A stretch of 64,000 bases of DNA, from assembly GCA_038734945.1 (NCBI GenBank), contig JAVYOA010000009.1, positions 1 through 64,000 on the forward strand. The letters are read 5' to 3'. This DNA comes from Fervidicoccaceae archaeon. Its GTDB lineage: Archaea; Thermoproteota; Thermoprotei_A; Sulfolobales; Fervidicoccaceae. The notes beneath the pieces are model-generated. The model was given only the letters and a program-made list of their open reading frames with translations, did no database searches and had not been told where the DNA came from. Positions 25,468 through 34,969 of this stretch are shown piece after piece. Every line of letters begins with the position of its first letter. Within the stretch, counting starts at the first letter, position 1. The position numbers and the translations under genes are program-made.

Positions 25468-26658
25468 GTGTTTGAGGGTTTGTGGTTTTACTTCGGAGTC
25501 ACATTCATGGCAATGCTCTCCCTCCTGGACATGGCAATCTTCACTTACATAGGCTATACGTTCAAGGTTTCGCCAATATACTACAGCATTGTAGCAGCAA
25601 TGTGGAGCATTGTCTACATATTTACAAACAAGGCTCTATCAGCTCTCGGAGATAGAGGAAAGAACAAAGAGCTGATGGTCTCCGGATTTCTCTCAATAAC
25701 CATAGCTCTTCTGCTCTTCTCCAGAAATACTCTAGGATCAGTTACACTTGCTTATATGTTCCACGCTGTAGCTGTCTCAAGCGCAAACCTCTCCATGAGC
25801 ACAAGCGTATACGAGCTATTTGATAGCTCAAGCTGGTGGAGATATTCAACACTGCAGAGGATTCTGCAGAATCTCCTAAGGGGATTTACTCTAATTTTAA
25901 TTTCCTCTGGGATACTAAGTATAACCCTACAGCACATACTCGTCTTCTCTTCTGCTGTAGGAATGCTGAATGTCCTCCTCCTCCCCTCGGTTGGCTTAGG
26001 TCTGGAGAGAAAGCTGCATATGATAGGCAAGGAAGTTAATGAGCTCGTTGGATTTGCTAGCAGCAGAGGTATTCTGGCATCTGCATTGGAAGGAGCATCA
26101 TCTATCAGAAATGGGATTGTTGGGATGCTCGGTATTTCAGGGTCCTCCAGCTCTCTCAGCAGAGGAAGAGTGCTTGTTTCGGTCCTGCTTGCAATCGCCA
26201 CAGGAGACTTCGTCTTCACTGCAATGCCATTGCTGATAAAATCATCAATATCTCTTTCGAACTACTGGATGGCTCAAGGAATAACTGGGATTGCGGTTGG
26301 GCTCTCAGCAGCGCTCATCAGCAGAGCTCTCCGTGGAGAGAGAAAAATTGCCATAGCCATAGTTGCTCTTAGAGGCCTGTGGCTCTCTTTTGCTATGCCA
26401 CTCATGTATAGAGAGGAGACTCTCATTTTCTATCTAATAGGCATGTATCTTCTTGGTCTGGCTATGGATGCCTCTCTCTTCAATCTCTACTCTGAAATAA
26501 ACAGCGGATACGGAGCCCATTCCTATTTCATATCTAGAGAGCTTGGCACTTTAACAGGGTCCCTGCTAGCAGGTGTAGCACTAGCAATAGGAATCCCTGC
26601 AGCAGTCATCATAGTTCCCCTCATCTTCACCATCGTAGCTGTAATGCAGCTTCTGTGA
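25468..26658 (+). CDS. MFS-like multi-spanning membrane protein
   Basis: 396 residues with about eleven to twelve hydrophobic segments and a central loop near residues 190-245, the two-bundle layout of major facilitator transporters. A loop after segment 2 (NKALSALGDRGKNKELM) resembles the MFS motif A, GxxxDRxGRR, in a weakened form. Start is GTG 25468; no ATG lies nearby. Stands alone between the NCS1 permease promoter and the proteasome gene. Substrate unknown. Confidence 0.75.
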   Translation: MFEGLWFYFGVTFMAMLSLLDMAIFTYIGYTFKVSPIYYSIVAAMWSIVYIFTNKALSALGDRGKNKELMVSGFLSITIALLLFSRNTLGSVTLAYMFHAVAVSSANLSMSTSVYELFDSSSWWRYSTLQRILQNLLRGFTLILISSGILSITLQHILVFSSAVGMLNVLLLPSVGLGLERKLHMIGKEVNELVGFASSRGILASALEGASSIRNGIVGMLGISGSSSSLSRGRVLVSVLLAIATGDFVFTAMPLLIKSSISLSNYWMAQGITGIAVGLSAALISRALRGERKIAIAIVALRGLWLSFAMPLMYREETLIFYLIGMYLLGLAMDASLFNLYSEINSGYGAHSYFISRELGTLTGSLLAGVALAIGIPAAVIIVPLIFTIVAVMQLL

Positions 26659-26724
26659 GAACATAATAATCTGGTGTATTTTCTTGATCAGTTAACTAAA
26701 TTAGAAAATTGATCGTGGAAATCC

Positions 26725-27342
26725 CTACGGGAGGACAGGATCCGAGAATTCTTTTATTCCATCTTTTCCTATAATTACGCTGTCAACTCCGTCTCCAGTA
26801 GCTGAATCCCTTCTGAGGGCCATCTGAACAGCCCTGACAGCTAATTTTCTAGCTTCTTCTGGCTCCATCTCATCCTTATAACCCTCTTCCAGCACCCCTA
26901 TTGCTATGGGAGATCCGCTGCCAGTTGCAGCATACTTCTCCTCGAGCACGCTTCCAAACAAATCTAGAGAGAATAGCTTTGGAGAGCTATCATATCCCCC
27001 CAGAATGAGTTGTACGTAGAAAGGAAAATACTTGTACCTATAGAGAATGAGGGAGAGAAGATGCGCTGCTTCTCTGACAGTTACGGCCTGCCTTCTAGTA
27101 ATTGAAAGATATCTTATCTGCGCGTTGAGCCAATCTGCAAGAACTTGAGCATCAGCAACGAGGCCCGCCGTGGTTAGAGCCATTCTATCTCCCACCCTCA
27201 GTATCTTCTTTGTTCTCTTATGAGCAATGAAAGTCCCAGCAGTCGCTCTTCTGTCTGCCGCAAGTATTACTGCATCCTTTGCCAGCAGACCTACAGTTGT
27301 AGTCCCATGGAGACCTCTTTCCTCCAATTTTTCAGGCATCAT
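26725..27342 (-). CDS. psmB: Proteasome beta subunit, catalytic
   Basis: 20S proteasome peptidase subunit. A 13-residue propeptide ends in HG before Thr14, the nucleophile after processing (TTTVGL). Mature Asp17 (residue 30 in AADRRAT) and Lys33 (residue 46 in KRTKK) are present, as are GSGSP and the late DSATGDGVDSV loop, so the subunit is catalytically competent. Crenarchaea often carry a second, inactive or regulatory beta; this one is the active kind. 205 residues is normal. Works with PAN, encoded in this window. Confidence 0.95.
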   Translation of the reverse strand: MMPEKLEERGLHGTTTVGLLAKDAVILAADRRATAGTFIAHKRTKKILRVGDRMALTTAGLVADAQVLADWLNAQIRYLSITRRQAVTVREAAHLLSLILYRYKYFPFYVQLILGGYDSSPKLFSLDLFGSVLEEKYAATGSGSPIAIGVLEEGYKDEMEPEEARKLAVRAVQMALRRDSATGDGVDSVIIGKDGIKEFSDPVLP

Positions 27343-27445
27343 TATACCACACCGCTTTTGAAAGCCTCATTATCTCAGAGTGCTTCCAGATAAATATAAT
27401 TAACGGATTAATATCATTAGAGCATTGATTCTGAGAGGATTTTTC

Positions 27446-28510
27446 ATGAGCTCAACAAAACATGTTATAGATCTCATGGAGAGAGTTGTAATAGGAAAGC
27501 AGCTCATTGAGAACCTGCGGGATTTCCTTCCAGAGAGGTTGAGAGGTCGCGTATTCAAGGCCCTAGTAGTCACTGGACCTAATGTTTGGAGGGCATATGG
27601 AGACAGGCTCTCTCGTGGTCTGGAATCAGGGGAAATAAATTACGAAGTGCACATATCAGAGAATCCTCATATAGATGAAGCGAAAAGAATAGCAGATGAA
27701 GCGGCCAGAATTAATGCAGATATCCTCATAGGATTTGGAGGAGGAAAGAGCATAGATCTTGCGAAATTTGCTTCGAATGAGAATAAAAGAGGCTTCGTTA
27801 GCATTCCAACAGCTGCTAGCCACGACGGCATAGCGAGCCCATTCGCCAGCCTGAAAGGTGGAGGATGGAGCACCTCAGTTAAGGCACAGCAGCCAACCCT
27901 AGTCCTAGCAGATCTCGACATAATATCATCATCTCCGCGGAGACTTCTTATAGCAGGGGCAGGAGATGCAATAGCAAAGCTAACAGCAGTCTCCGACTGG
28001 AGGCTAGCTCATTTGCTGAGAAACGAATATTATGGCTCCTTTGCTGCTGGCCTTGCGCTCCTTTCAGCAAAGCATATAATGAGGAATCGGAGAATCATTG
28101 CGAAGAGTTCAACAGAAGGAACAAGGATAGTGCTGGAAGCTTTGATTAACAGCAGTGTTGCAATGGGCATAGCGGGATCCACAAGGCCTGCTAGCGGGAG
28201 CGAGCATCTCTTCAGTCACGCGCTCGACAAGATTGCACCAAGGCCCGCCCTTCACGGCGAACAGACAGGAGTTGGGACAATAATGATGGCAAAGCTGCAT
28301 AGGATGAACTGGAAAAAAATCAGAAGAGTTTTGAAGATGATTGGAGCACCAACAAACGCGAAGGAGCTCGGGATTCCAGAGGACAAAATAATTGAGGCCC
28401 TCACTATCGCTCACAAGATCAGGCCAGAGAGATACACTATTCTTGGAGATAGAGGTCTAAGCTGGGAAGCTGCGGAGAGACTAGCAGCTGAAACGGGAGT
28501 TATATCTTAG
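27446..28510 (+). CDS. egsA: sn-Glycerol-1-phosphate dehydrogenase
   Basis: NAD(P)H- and zinc-dependent reduction of dihydroxyacetone phosphate to sn-glycerol-1-phosphate, the committing step for archaeal lipid backbones. The dinucleotide loop GFGGGKSIDLAKF lies near residues 92-104, with PTAASHDGIASPFAS, AGAGDAIAK, the metal-ligand region SGSEHLFSHALD and LHGEQTGVG. Upstream in-frame TTG 27425 is possible, but GAGAGGA about seven bases before ATG 27446 decides for that start, giving 354 residues. Stands as a single gene. Confidence 0.94.
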   Translation: MSSTKHVIDLMERVVIGKQLIENLRDFLPERLRGRVFKALVVTGPNVWRAYGDRLSRGLESGEINYEVHISENPHIDEAKRIADEAARINADILIGFGGGKSIDLAKFASNENKRGFVSIPTAASHDGIASPFASLKGGGWSTSVKAQQPTLVLADLDIISSSPRRLLIAGAGDAIAKLTAVSDWRLAHLLRNEYYGSFAAGLALLSAKHIMRNRRIIAKSSTEGTRIVLEALINSSVAMGIAGSTRPASGSEHLFSHALDKIAPRPALHGEQTGVGTIMMAKLHRMNWKKIRRVLKMIGAPTNAKELGIPEDKIIEALTIAHKIRPERYTILGDRGLSWEAAERLAAETGVIS

Positions 28511-28569
28511 CACACGGTATTATTCTAGTGAAAAACACCTTGAAAAAGTTGAGATGGACATAAAAAAGG

Positions 28570-29124
28570 CTAGAAGGACTTGAAAGCATCCTTCTCAGCG
28601 CCGCATACTGGGCACTTCTCTGGAGGCTCATCTCCCACATGAGTATATCCACACACTGGACATATCCAGACTTTACCCTTCAGTTCCATATCTTTTCCAG
28701 AATCTACACTTTCCTTTGCCTCTCTGTAGAGCTTTGCGTGTATCTGCTCAGCCTGATATGCGTAATTGAAGCTCCGAACAGCTTCATTCTCTTTTTGGAA
28801 CTTAGCAATTTCAATATAAACAGGATACATCTCTCTGACCTCGAACTCCTCCCCTCTTATGGCTAGCTCCAAATTCTTGCTTGTATTTCCAGGTCCAATT
28901 GGAACACCTCCACATCCTTTGGCGTCCTCGTTGTACTCTCTGAGAGCTCTATAGTGATTTGAAGCATGAACTTGTTCAGCATATGCGATAGCTCTAAACA
29001 GTCTCGCAACATTCTTGTAGCCCTCCTTTTCAGCCACATCAGCGAAAATCAGATATCTCATGTGTGCCATTGATTCTCCGCTGAACGCTGACAGAAGAGC
29101 TTCCTTTGTCATATCCTTGACCAA
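28570..29124 (-). CDS. Rubrerythrin
   Basis: Peroxide-scavenging di-iron protein. Residues 1-140 form the ferritin-like bundle with the diiron ligand pattern [41 protein letters not shown]. The C-terminal rubredoxin-like domain has [21 protein letters not shown]. The 184-residue length fits. TTG 29124 is preceded by GGTGAT, a good match to archaeal ribosome binding; ATG 29112 is an alternative. Suits an anaerobe that must remove peroxide. Confidence 0.93.
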   Translation of the reverse strand: MVKDMTKEALLSAFSGESMAHMRYLIFADVAEKEGYKNVARLFRAIAYAEQVHASNHYRALREYNEDAKGCGGVPIGPGNTSKNLELAIRGEEFEVREMYPVYIEIAKFQKENEAVRSFNYAYQAEQIHAKLYREAKESVDSGKDMELKGKVWICPVCGYTHVGDEPPEKCPVCGAEKDAFKSF

Positions 29125-29322
29125 ACAGGATCACCTTTAGAAAATTGGAAGAACTTTTTTATAAATTTTTATAGAAATGCGTGCTGGTTCGAAGGAGAAG
29201 AATATGGCCTACAAAATAATCAAGGATCCTCCTTTGAGAATTCTCTTTTAATTAACATGAAACTGATTGAAAGCTAATTTGTTAAAAATAATTCTTCTCT
29301 ACTTTTTTTCCATTTTTGCAGG

Positions 29323-30096
29323 TTAGGCTGGCTGTTTATTTTCTGCTTCAACTTCAGTTTTTTTCTCCTCAGGCTGTGCAGATTTCTCCTCCTTCTGCTT
29401 TGCTATTTCCTCTACATACACAACTTTACTTATTCCATCTATATAGTTGAATATCTCTCTTGCTAGAGCTCTCTTTGCTAGCTGAATCTCCTGGTTCAGC
29501 ATATCCTGCTCCGGTATCCTTATTTCAACCAACCCTTCCTCCTTGGATATCCTTATACCATACTTTTCCGGCTCCCTAGCTCTGAATCTCCTCTTCAAAA
29601 GAGCTCTGATCTTCTCATCATCCGTCCTGAGCTGCTTGACTACCTTTACCTTGTATACTAGAACCTTTCCGGCAAGCGGGTGATTGAAATCAACCAGAAC
29701 TCTTCCTCCACTTACGTCCCTTATCACTGCCGGAACGCCGTTTATCTCAACTATTCTGCCCGGTATCGGTTCGATGTCACCCTTTCTGAACTCTCTGATA
29801 GGGATCCTTCTGAGCTTTGATGGATCCCTCTCTCCATAGGCTTTTTCAGGAGGAATCTCAACGACCTTCTCTTCCCCTTCTCCCATTTCCTTCAGAGCAT
29901 CCTCTAGCCCTTTCACAACTCTTCCTTCTCCTATCACAACTAGAATAGGCTCGTATATCTTCTCCTCATCAAATATGTTGTTCTGTTTTGCAGTCTCTCC
30001 ATCTGTTGTATCAACAACGCTTCCTGTTTCCTTGACAGTTGCAGTGTAGTCCACAATTATGAAGTCTTTCTCATTGAAGGTCATATATGCTGGCAC
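29323..30096 (-). CDS. FKBP-type peptidyl-prolyl cis-trans isomerase, long archaeal (SlyD-like) form
   Basis: Residues 9-90 and 130-150 form the FKBP core (FIIVDYTATVKETG, GEGRVVKGLEDALKEMGEGEEKVVEIPPEKAYGERD), interrupted by an insert-in-flap domain near residues 100-135. A C-terminal domain (150-230) and a charged Glu/Lys-rich tail follow, as in archaeal 26-30 kDa FKBPs with chaperone activity. At 257 residues it is typical. Single gene in a 200-base-spaced setting. Confidence 0.92.
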   Translation of the reverse strand: MPAYMTFNEKDFIIVDYTATVKETGSVVDTTDGETAKQNNIFDEEKIYEPILVVIGEGRVVKGLEDALKEMGEGEEKVVEIPPEKAYGERDPSKLRRIPIREFRKGDIEPIPGRIVEINGVPAVIRDVSGGRVLVDFNHPLAGKVLVYKVKVVKQLRTDDEKIRALLKRRFRAREPEKYGIRISKEEGLVEIRIPEQDMLNQEIQLAKRALAREIFNYIDGISKVVYVEEIAKQKEEKSAQPEEKKTEVEAENKQPA

Positions 30097-30166
30097 CTCT
30101 TTCTTATCGCTTTTAACTAAGAAAGAGCTTTTGGAAAAGGAAGGTTATTAAGATTTGTTATGTAGC

Positions 30167-30655
30167 TCAGTCTCTGAATCTAATGTAAGAGCCAACATCA
30201 ATAATAGGGGTCAGGGAGCTTCCAGAGAACCTTGCCCATCCGAGAAATTCATTCCTCTCATTGAAAACTGCCACTATTTCCGGGGAAAACCTAGTTTTTC
30301 CATCAAGCCTTATCGTTCTTCCGAACGTGAACTCCCTCTCCAATTCACTGCTCAAGACAACAATTGAATTGTGGGGGATGGCCCCTATCTCAGCAAGTTT
30401 CCAGCCAAGCTCAAGAGATGGAATAAAGACATTATTTCTTATATGTCCAAGGAGCATTCCCACATGATATATATTTTCTCCTACTTTATACAAGCTAAGA
30501 GCGAGCTCAAACACGGGATCCTCTGCACAGAAAATCCTTGTCCTATCTGAGCTGCTGAGGCAAACAAGATTCCTGCATTCGAATGAGCGGATCCCCAGCT
30601 CTCTTAAGAAAGCAAAGAGCTTTTCCCTCTCCTCTGCACAGCTATCTAGCTTCAT
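30167..30655 (-). CDS. Pre-PUA/PUA domain protein, partner of the NSUN methyltransferase
   Basis: About 162 residues. Residues 55-95 (HVGMLLGHIRNNVFIPSLEL) look like a Nip7/NSUN-type pre-PUA segment and residues 105-160 like a PUA RNA-binding domain (EIVAVFNERNEFLGWARF, then IDVGSYIRFRD). The reading frame is open further upstream, but AGGAGG six bases before ATG 30655, which forms an ATGA overlap with the methyltransferase stop, decides the start. Probably supplies RNA binding to the adjacent m5C methyltransferase, whose own sequence lacks a PUA. Confidence 0.7.
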   Translation of the reverse strand: MKLDSCAEEREKLFAFLRELGIRSFECRNLVCLSSSDRTRIFCAEDPVFELALSLYKVGENIYHVGMLLGHIRNNVFIPSLELGWKLAEIGAIPHNSIVVLSSELEREFTFGRTIRLDGKTRFSPEIVAVFNERNEFLGWARFSGSSLTPIIDVGSYIRFRD

Positions 30656-31647
30656 TCTTTCCTCCTTAGCAGGCATATGAAGAACCCCTCGGTTCCATCG
30701 GTGTGAGGATACAGCCTCAAGCACAACCTCACTTCACTTCTCAGAGGAACACCGTTGAATTCCTCAACTCCAGGAATATTGCTTGCTCCTTCCAATCTCG
30801 TCTCAAGAATCTCAATTTTTTCCTCTCTTTCCAGAGCCCTAGAGAGAACCAGCTCGTTCTCTTCAGGAGCTATGCTACATGTAACATATGCCATTATCCC
30901 TCCTGGTCTGAGAAGCTTATATGCTTTCAAAAGGAGCTCAACCTGATAGCTGCTCATCCTCCTCAGGTCTTCCATGGTTCTCGTAAGAAGCCTTTCCTTC
31001 TTGTATACTATGAGCCCCTCTCCAGTGCATGGAGCATCCAACATTACTCTGTCAAAGCTTCCCTCTCCAAACTTAATTTTAAGAATATCTCCAAGAACAA
31101 CTACAGTATTCCTCACATGCATTCTCTCTATGTTTGAGATGAGCTTGGATATCCTTTTCGCATCTACATCAACGCTCATTATTCTGCCTTCATTTCTCAT
31201 CAGCTGTGCCATATGTGTAGTTTTACCTCCCGGAGCGGAAGCCAAATCGGCAACGGATTCACCTGGCTTTGGGGAAAGGGCAACAACCGAAGCCATGCTT
31301 CCTACTCCCTGTATGAAGAAATGCCCCTGTAGGTGCTCTGGAGAAGAACCAAGGGAGAAGGGCTCATGTTCAACATAATAACCATATGGGACAATTCTCG
31401 ATCTCCTTAGAGAGAACCCTCTTTCCTCCATTCTTCTCACTAGCTCGCCACAGTCCCTCATGGTGAGCGTATTGCAACGAATGCTCCTGGGAATGCCCTT
31501 TATTGCTGCTTCCAGAAATGACTCTGCTCCCTCAGCTCCGAATAAAAGAATATATCTCTGGGCCATATAGGGAAGAACGCCGAATTTCCTCGAGAGCTTA
31601 ATAGCTTCAGCCCCTATTTTAACATCGAATATTCTGTCATATTCCAT
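30652..31647 (-). CDS. NSUN/RsmB-family RNA cytosine-C5 methyltransferase
   Basis: SAM-dependent RNA m5C methyltransferase. The SAM-binding motif is DLASAPGGKTTHMAQLM (near residue 135), the general Cys of motif IV is in DAPCTGEG, and the nucleophile Cys of motif VI is in YVTCSIAPEENE. At 331 residues it is the short archaeal form without a PUA domain. The target (tRNA or rRNA) is unknown. Co-transcribed with the PUA gene behind it through an ATGA overlap. Confidence 0.9.
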   Translation of the reverse strand: MEYDRIFDVKIGAEAIKLSRKFGVLPYMAQRYILLFGAEGAESFLEAAIKGIPRSIRCNTLTMRDCGELVRRMEERGFSLRRSRIVPYGYYVEHEPFSLGSSPEHLQGHFFIQGVGSMASVVALSPKPGESVADLASAPGGKTTHMAQLMRNEGRIMSVDVDAKRISKLISNIERMHVRNTVVVLGDILKIKFGEGSFDRVMLDAPCTGEGLIVYKKERLLTRTMEDLRRMSSYQVELLLKAYKLLRPGGIMAYVTCSIAPEENELVLSRALEREEKIEILETRLEGASNIPGVEEFNGVPLRSEVRLCLRLYPHTDGTEGFFICLLRRKE

Positions 31648-31679
31648 GAAGCTCGAAACACCATACTAAACATAATTAA

Positions 31680-33089
31680 ATGGTCGAGCTAATATCGTTG
31701 TTGAGGGTGGATATCTTGGGCCTGGATTTCTTCTTCCGGCCGAGGAGCATAGCTGTTGTTGGAGCTTCAGGAGATCCGAGCAAGCTAGGTCACGATATAT
31801 TCAAGAATCTCATTTCTTATGGAGGAAAGGTATACCCTGTGAATTTGAAAGAGGCAGAGGTCCTAGGAAGAAAGGCGTACAGAAGTGTAGGAGAAATTGA
31901 TGATGAAATTGACCTAGTAGTAATTGCTGTTCCAAGACAGCATGTTAGGGATGTGGTTAGGGAGAGCGGAATAAAGGGAGTTAAGGGGGCCATAGTTATA
32001 ACTGCTGGCTTCGGAGAGACAGGCGAGGAAGCCTGGAAAAAGGAGGAGAGGGAAATAGTTAATGAAGCGAGAAAGTGGGGAATTAGAATTATTGGACCTA
32101 ACTGTGTTGGAATCATGAACACCTCTGTCGGGCTCAACGCAACATTCATAATGTCGGCAAGACAGGGAAAAACAGATTTCATATCACAGAGCGGAGCTCT
32201 TGGAGCAGGTATTATCTACAAATTCGTGAAGGAGAAAGTTGGGATTTCAAGGTTTGTCAGCCTTGGAAACATGGCAGATATCGAGTTTTCAGATCTCCTT
32301 ATTGACTTTTCTGAAGACAGCGAAAGCAATGCTATTGTTCTATATCTCGAGGGAGTGAGAGATGGGAGAAGGCTGATTGAATCGATAAGGAAGGCTACAG
32401 AGAAAAAACCAGTCATCGTGATTAAGGGAGGAAAAGGGGCCTCATCCTCAGAAGCTGTATCCTCGCATACAGGAAGCATAGCGGGCTCCTGGGAAATATA
32501 CAGAGCAGCCCTTCGTCACTCCGGTGCAATAGTCGCGAAGACAATCGATGAAGCCTTCTCAATGGCAAGAGCCTTCTCGCAGCCATTGCCCAAAGGAAAG
32601 AGAGTTGGAATAATTACTAATGCCGGGGGAGGGGGCGTTCTTGTCTCCGATGAGCTCGAGGAGAGAGGTCTCCAAGTTCCCAGGCTCTCTGAGGGGACTG
32701 TAAGAGAGCTGAAGACATTTCTCCCACCTTTTGCTTCGTTCAGAAATCCAGTAGATATGATAGCTAGTGCCAGAGGGGAGGACTACAGAAGAGCAATGGA
32801 TTTAATGTTCCAGGAAGATTCTGTCGACATCATTGTAGCTATTTCAGTTGTTCCTACGTTCGGCGGAATTAGCAGGGATGAGCACGCAAAGGGGGTCATC
32901 GATTCCGTCAGAAAGTGGGGAAAAAAGAAGCCAGTCATCGCATTGTTCATGGCAGGAGACATAAGTTCTCCATCCAAGGAGATTCTTGAAGCAGAGGGGA
33001 TACCAGTCTATGAGAGGCCGGAGGATGCAGCAGCAGCAGTCTGGGCCCTTCATGAATTCTCCCGAATGAAGAGAGGCGAAGGAGCTTGA
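31680..33089 (+). CDS. Acyl-CoA synthetase (ADP-forming), alpha subunit
   Basis: Makes ATP from ADP and phosphate while releasing a carboxylic acid from its CoA thioester, an energy-conserving step of archaeal amino acid fermentation. CoA-binding Rossmann region FFRPRSIAVVGASGDPSKLG, GPNCVGIMN, SQSGALG, and the phosphoryl-acceptor His in SHTGSIAGS are present. 469 residues matches the separate alpha subunit; the beta (ATP-grasp) subunit is not in the window. The gene overlaps iorA, so the usual partner reaction is aryl-acetyl-CoA formed from aromatic amino acids. Confidence 0.93.
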   Translation: MVELISLLRVDILGLDFFFRPRSIAVVGASGDPSKLGHDIFKNLISYGGKVYPVNLKEAEVLGRKAYRSVGEIDDEIDLVVIAVPRQHVRDVVRESGIKGVKGAIVITAGFGETGEEAWKKEEREIVNEARKWGIRIIGPNCVGIMNTSVGLNATFIMSARQGKTDFISQSGALGAGIIYKFVKEKVGISRFVSLGNMADIEFSDLLIDFSEDSESNAIVLYLEGVRDGRRLIESIRKATEKKPVIVIKGGKGASSSEAVSSHTGSIAGSWEIYRAALRHSGAIVAKTIDEAFSMARAFSQPLPKGKRVGIITNAGGGGVLVSDELEERGLQVPRLSEGTVRELKTFLPPFASFRNPVDMIASARGEDYRRAMDLMFQEDSVDIIVAISVVPTFGGISRDEHAKGVIDSVRKWGKKKPVIALFMAGDISSPSKEILEAEGIPVYERPEDAAAAVWALHEFSRMKRGEGA

Positions 33090-34969
33090 GTGAAAGAATC
33101 CTCATAGATCCTAATCCTCAGAAGCTCCTCTTATTGGGAAACGAGGCCATAGTCAGGGGAGCTCTGGAGGCAGGCCTTGACTTCTTCGCTGCCTATCCAG
33201 GTACTCCCAGCAGTGAAATCTTAGATGCGATGTTGAGCTTGGCAGATTCTGTTGGAATCTATGCAGAAGTCTCCGTGAACGAGAAGATCGCCTTTGAGTC
33301 CTGTCTGGGAGCATCGTGGAGCGGTCTGAGGGCTATGACCAGCATGAAGCACGTTGGATTAAACGTAGCAGCAGATTCTCTCATGAGCTCTGCTGCCATG
33401 GGCACAAGAGGAGGGTTCGTCTCAGTCGTGGCTGATGATCCAAATATGTGGAGCAGCCAGAATGAACAGGATACCAGGCTCTTTGCCAAATTTGCAAATG
33501 TTCCCCTAATAGAGCCTTCTTCTCCTCAGGAAGCTCTCGATCTCACTAAGAGGGCTTTTGAGCTCAGCGAAAAATATGGAACACTCATCATATTGAGAAC
33601 TACAACTAGGCTCTCCCACACAAGAGGGGACGTGAGGACCGGTTTCCTTCCCCAGAAAATTATTGAGGGAAAAAGAAGAGTAGGAGAGTTCAAAAAGGAT
33701 CCTTCTAGATTTGTTAGCCTTCCCCAGAACTCCAGAAGGCTGAAGGTAGAACACGCTTCTGTTGTTAAAAGACTAGAAAAGGAGGAAGGTGCGAGCTTCA
33801 TAGAACTTGAGGGAGATGAGGAGGCCAAGGTAGGCATTATAGCTAGTGGAACAGCATATGGGTATGTAAAGGAAGCATTGGAATGGATGGGATTAAGCAA
33901 AGTAAGAATCGCAAAGGTCCTCATGCCCTATCCATTGCCCAGAAATCCGCTCAAGGAAATTTTCTCTAATGTTGACAGGATCTTGATAGTAGAGGAGCTT
34001 GAACCTGTTATAGAGGAACAGGCAAAACTGCTTGCGTTTGAGGAAGGAATGAGAGTGGAGATTCATGGAAAGGACTTTGTACCAAGAGACTTTGAGCTCT
34101 CTCCAGAAAAAGTAGCTAAAGCAATCGCATCTTTCATGAAAAAGGATCTCCCAATAGACTTTGAGGAGCTGGAAAGCAAAGGGAAGGAAGCCTCCTCATT
34201 AGCTCCTCCAGTTCCACCAACACTATGTCCAGCATGCCCTCATAGAAATACCTTCTATGCTATAAGGAAAGCGGCGTCTCCTCGCTCGATTTTTCCAAGC
34301 GACATTGGATGCTACACGCTTGCCTTTTTCCCTCCTCTAAAGACCGTTGACACAACCGTTGATATGGGGGCCTCAATATCAATTGCCCATGGGATCTCGA
34401 GATCTTCCAAGGAAGAGAAGGGAAAAGCAGTAGTTGCAACTATAGGAGACTCAACGTTCTTTCATACAGGGATCCCTGCTCTGGCAAACGCAATAGCAAA
34501 TGGCTCGGATTTCATATTGGTTGTTCTGGACAATGGCACGACAGCTATGACTGGACACCAGCCAAATCCAGGAAGCACAGAGGGGACAAAGAGGAGACTA
34601 TCCATTGAGGATATAGCTAGAGCAATGGGAGCTGACTACGTTGAAGTTGTCGATCCTTATGACATTAAGTCAGTTGAGGCAGCTGTAAGGAAGGCAATGG
34701 ATGTTAGAGGAGTAAGGGTAATAGTAGCTAGGAGAGATTGCGCATTGAAGGTCATCTCCGACAAGAGGAGGAGGGGAGAAAGCTGGAATGTCTACAGAGT
34801 TAACGAAGATCTCTGCACGGGATGCAAAGTATGCATAAATGCCTATGGCTGTCCAGCCATCAAGTGGAACAGAGATAAGAGAAAAGCCTATATAGATCCC
34901 GAACTTTGCTGGGGCTGTGGGGGCTGTGCCCAGGTTTGTCCTTACAATGCTATAGAGGTGATGAAGTAA
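33086..34969 (+). CDS. iorA: Indolepyruvate ferredoxin oxidoreductase, alpha subunit
   Basis: Thiamine-diphosphate enzyme that oxidatively decarboxylates arylpyruvates to aryl-acetyl-CoA, reducing ferredoxin. The N-terminal pyrimidine-binding domain (AAYPGTPSSEILD), the thiamine-diphosphate motif near residues 445-475 (IGDSTFFHTGIPAL with the downstream DN), and two C-terminal 4Fe-4S motifs (CTGCKVC and CWGCGGCAQVC) are seen. At 627 residues it is full length. TTG 33086 overlaps the synthetase stop, and the TAA overlaps iorB's ATG. Confidence 0.94.
   Translation: MSERILIDPNPQKLLLLGNEAIVRGALEAGLDFFAAYPGTPSSEILDAMLSLADSVGIYAEVSVNEKIAFESCLGASWSGLRAMTSMKHVGLNVAADSLMSSAAMGTRGGFVSVVADDPNMWSSQNEQDTRLFAKFANVPLIEPSSPQEALDLTKRAFELSEKYGTLIILRTTTRLSHTRGDVRTGFLPQKIIEGKRRVGEFKKDPSRFVSLPQNSRRLKVEHASVVKRLEKEEGASFIELEGDEEAKVGIIASGTAYGYVKEALEWMGLSKVRIAKVLMPYPLPRNPLKEIFSNVDRILIVEELEPVIEEQAKLLAFEEGMRVEIHGKDFVPRDFELSPEKVAKAIASFMKKDLPIDFEELESKGKEASSLAPPVPPTLCPACPHRNTFYAIRKAASPRSIFPSDIGCYTLAFFPPLKTVDTTVDMGASISIAHGISRSSKEEKGKAVVATIGDSTFFHTGIPALANAIANGSDFILVVLDNGTTAMTGHQPNPGSTEGTKRRLSIEDIARAMGADYVEVVDPYDIKSVEAAVRKAMDVRGVRVIVARRDCALKVISDKRRRGESWNVYRVNEDLCTGCKVCINAYGCPAIKWNRDKRKAYIDPELCWGCGGCAQVCPYNAIEVMK

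Noticed and set aside
34906-34968. Upstream extension of iorB
   Set aside because: It lies within the iorA iron-sulfur region; the TAATG overlap and the start of the family signature place the start at 34969.
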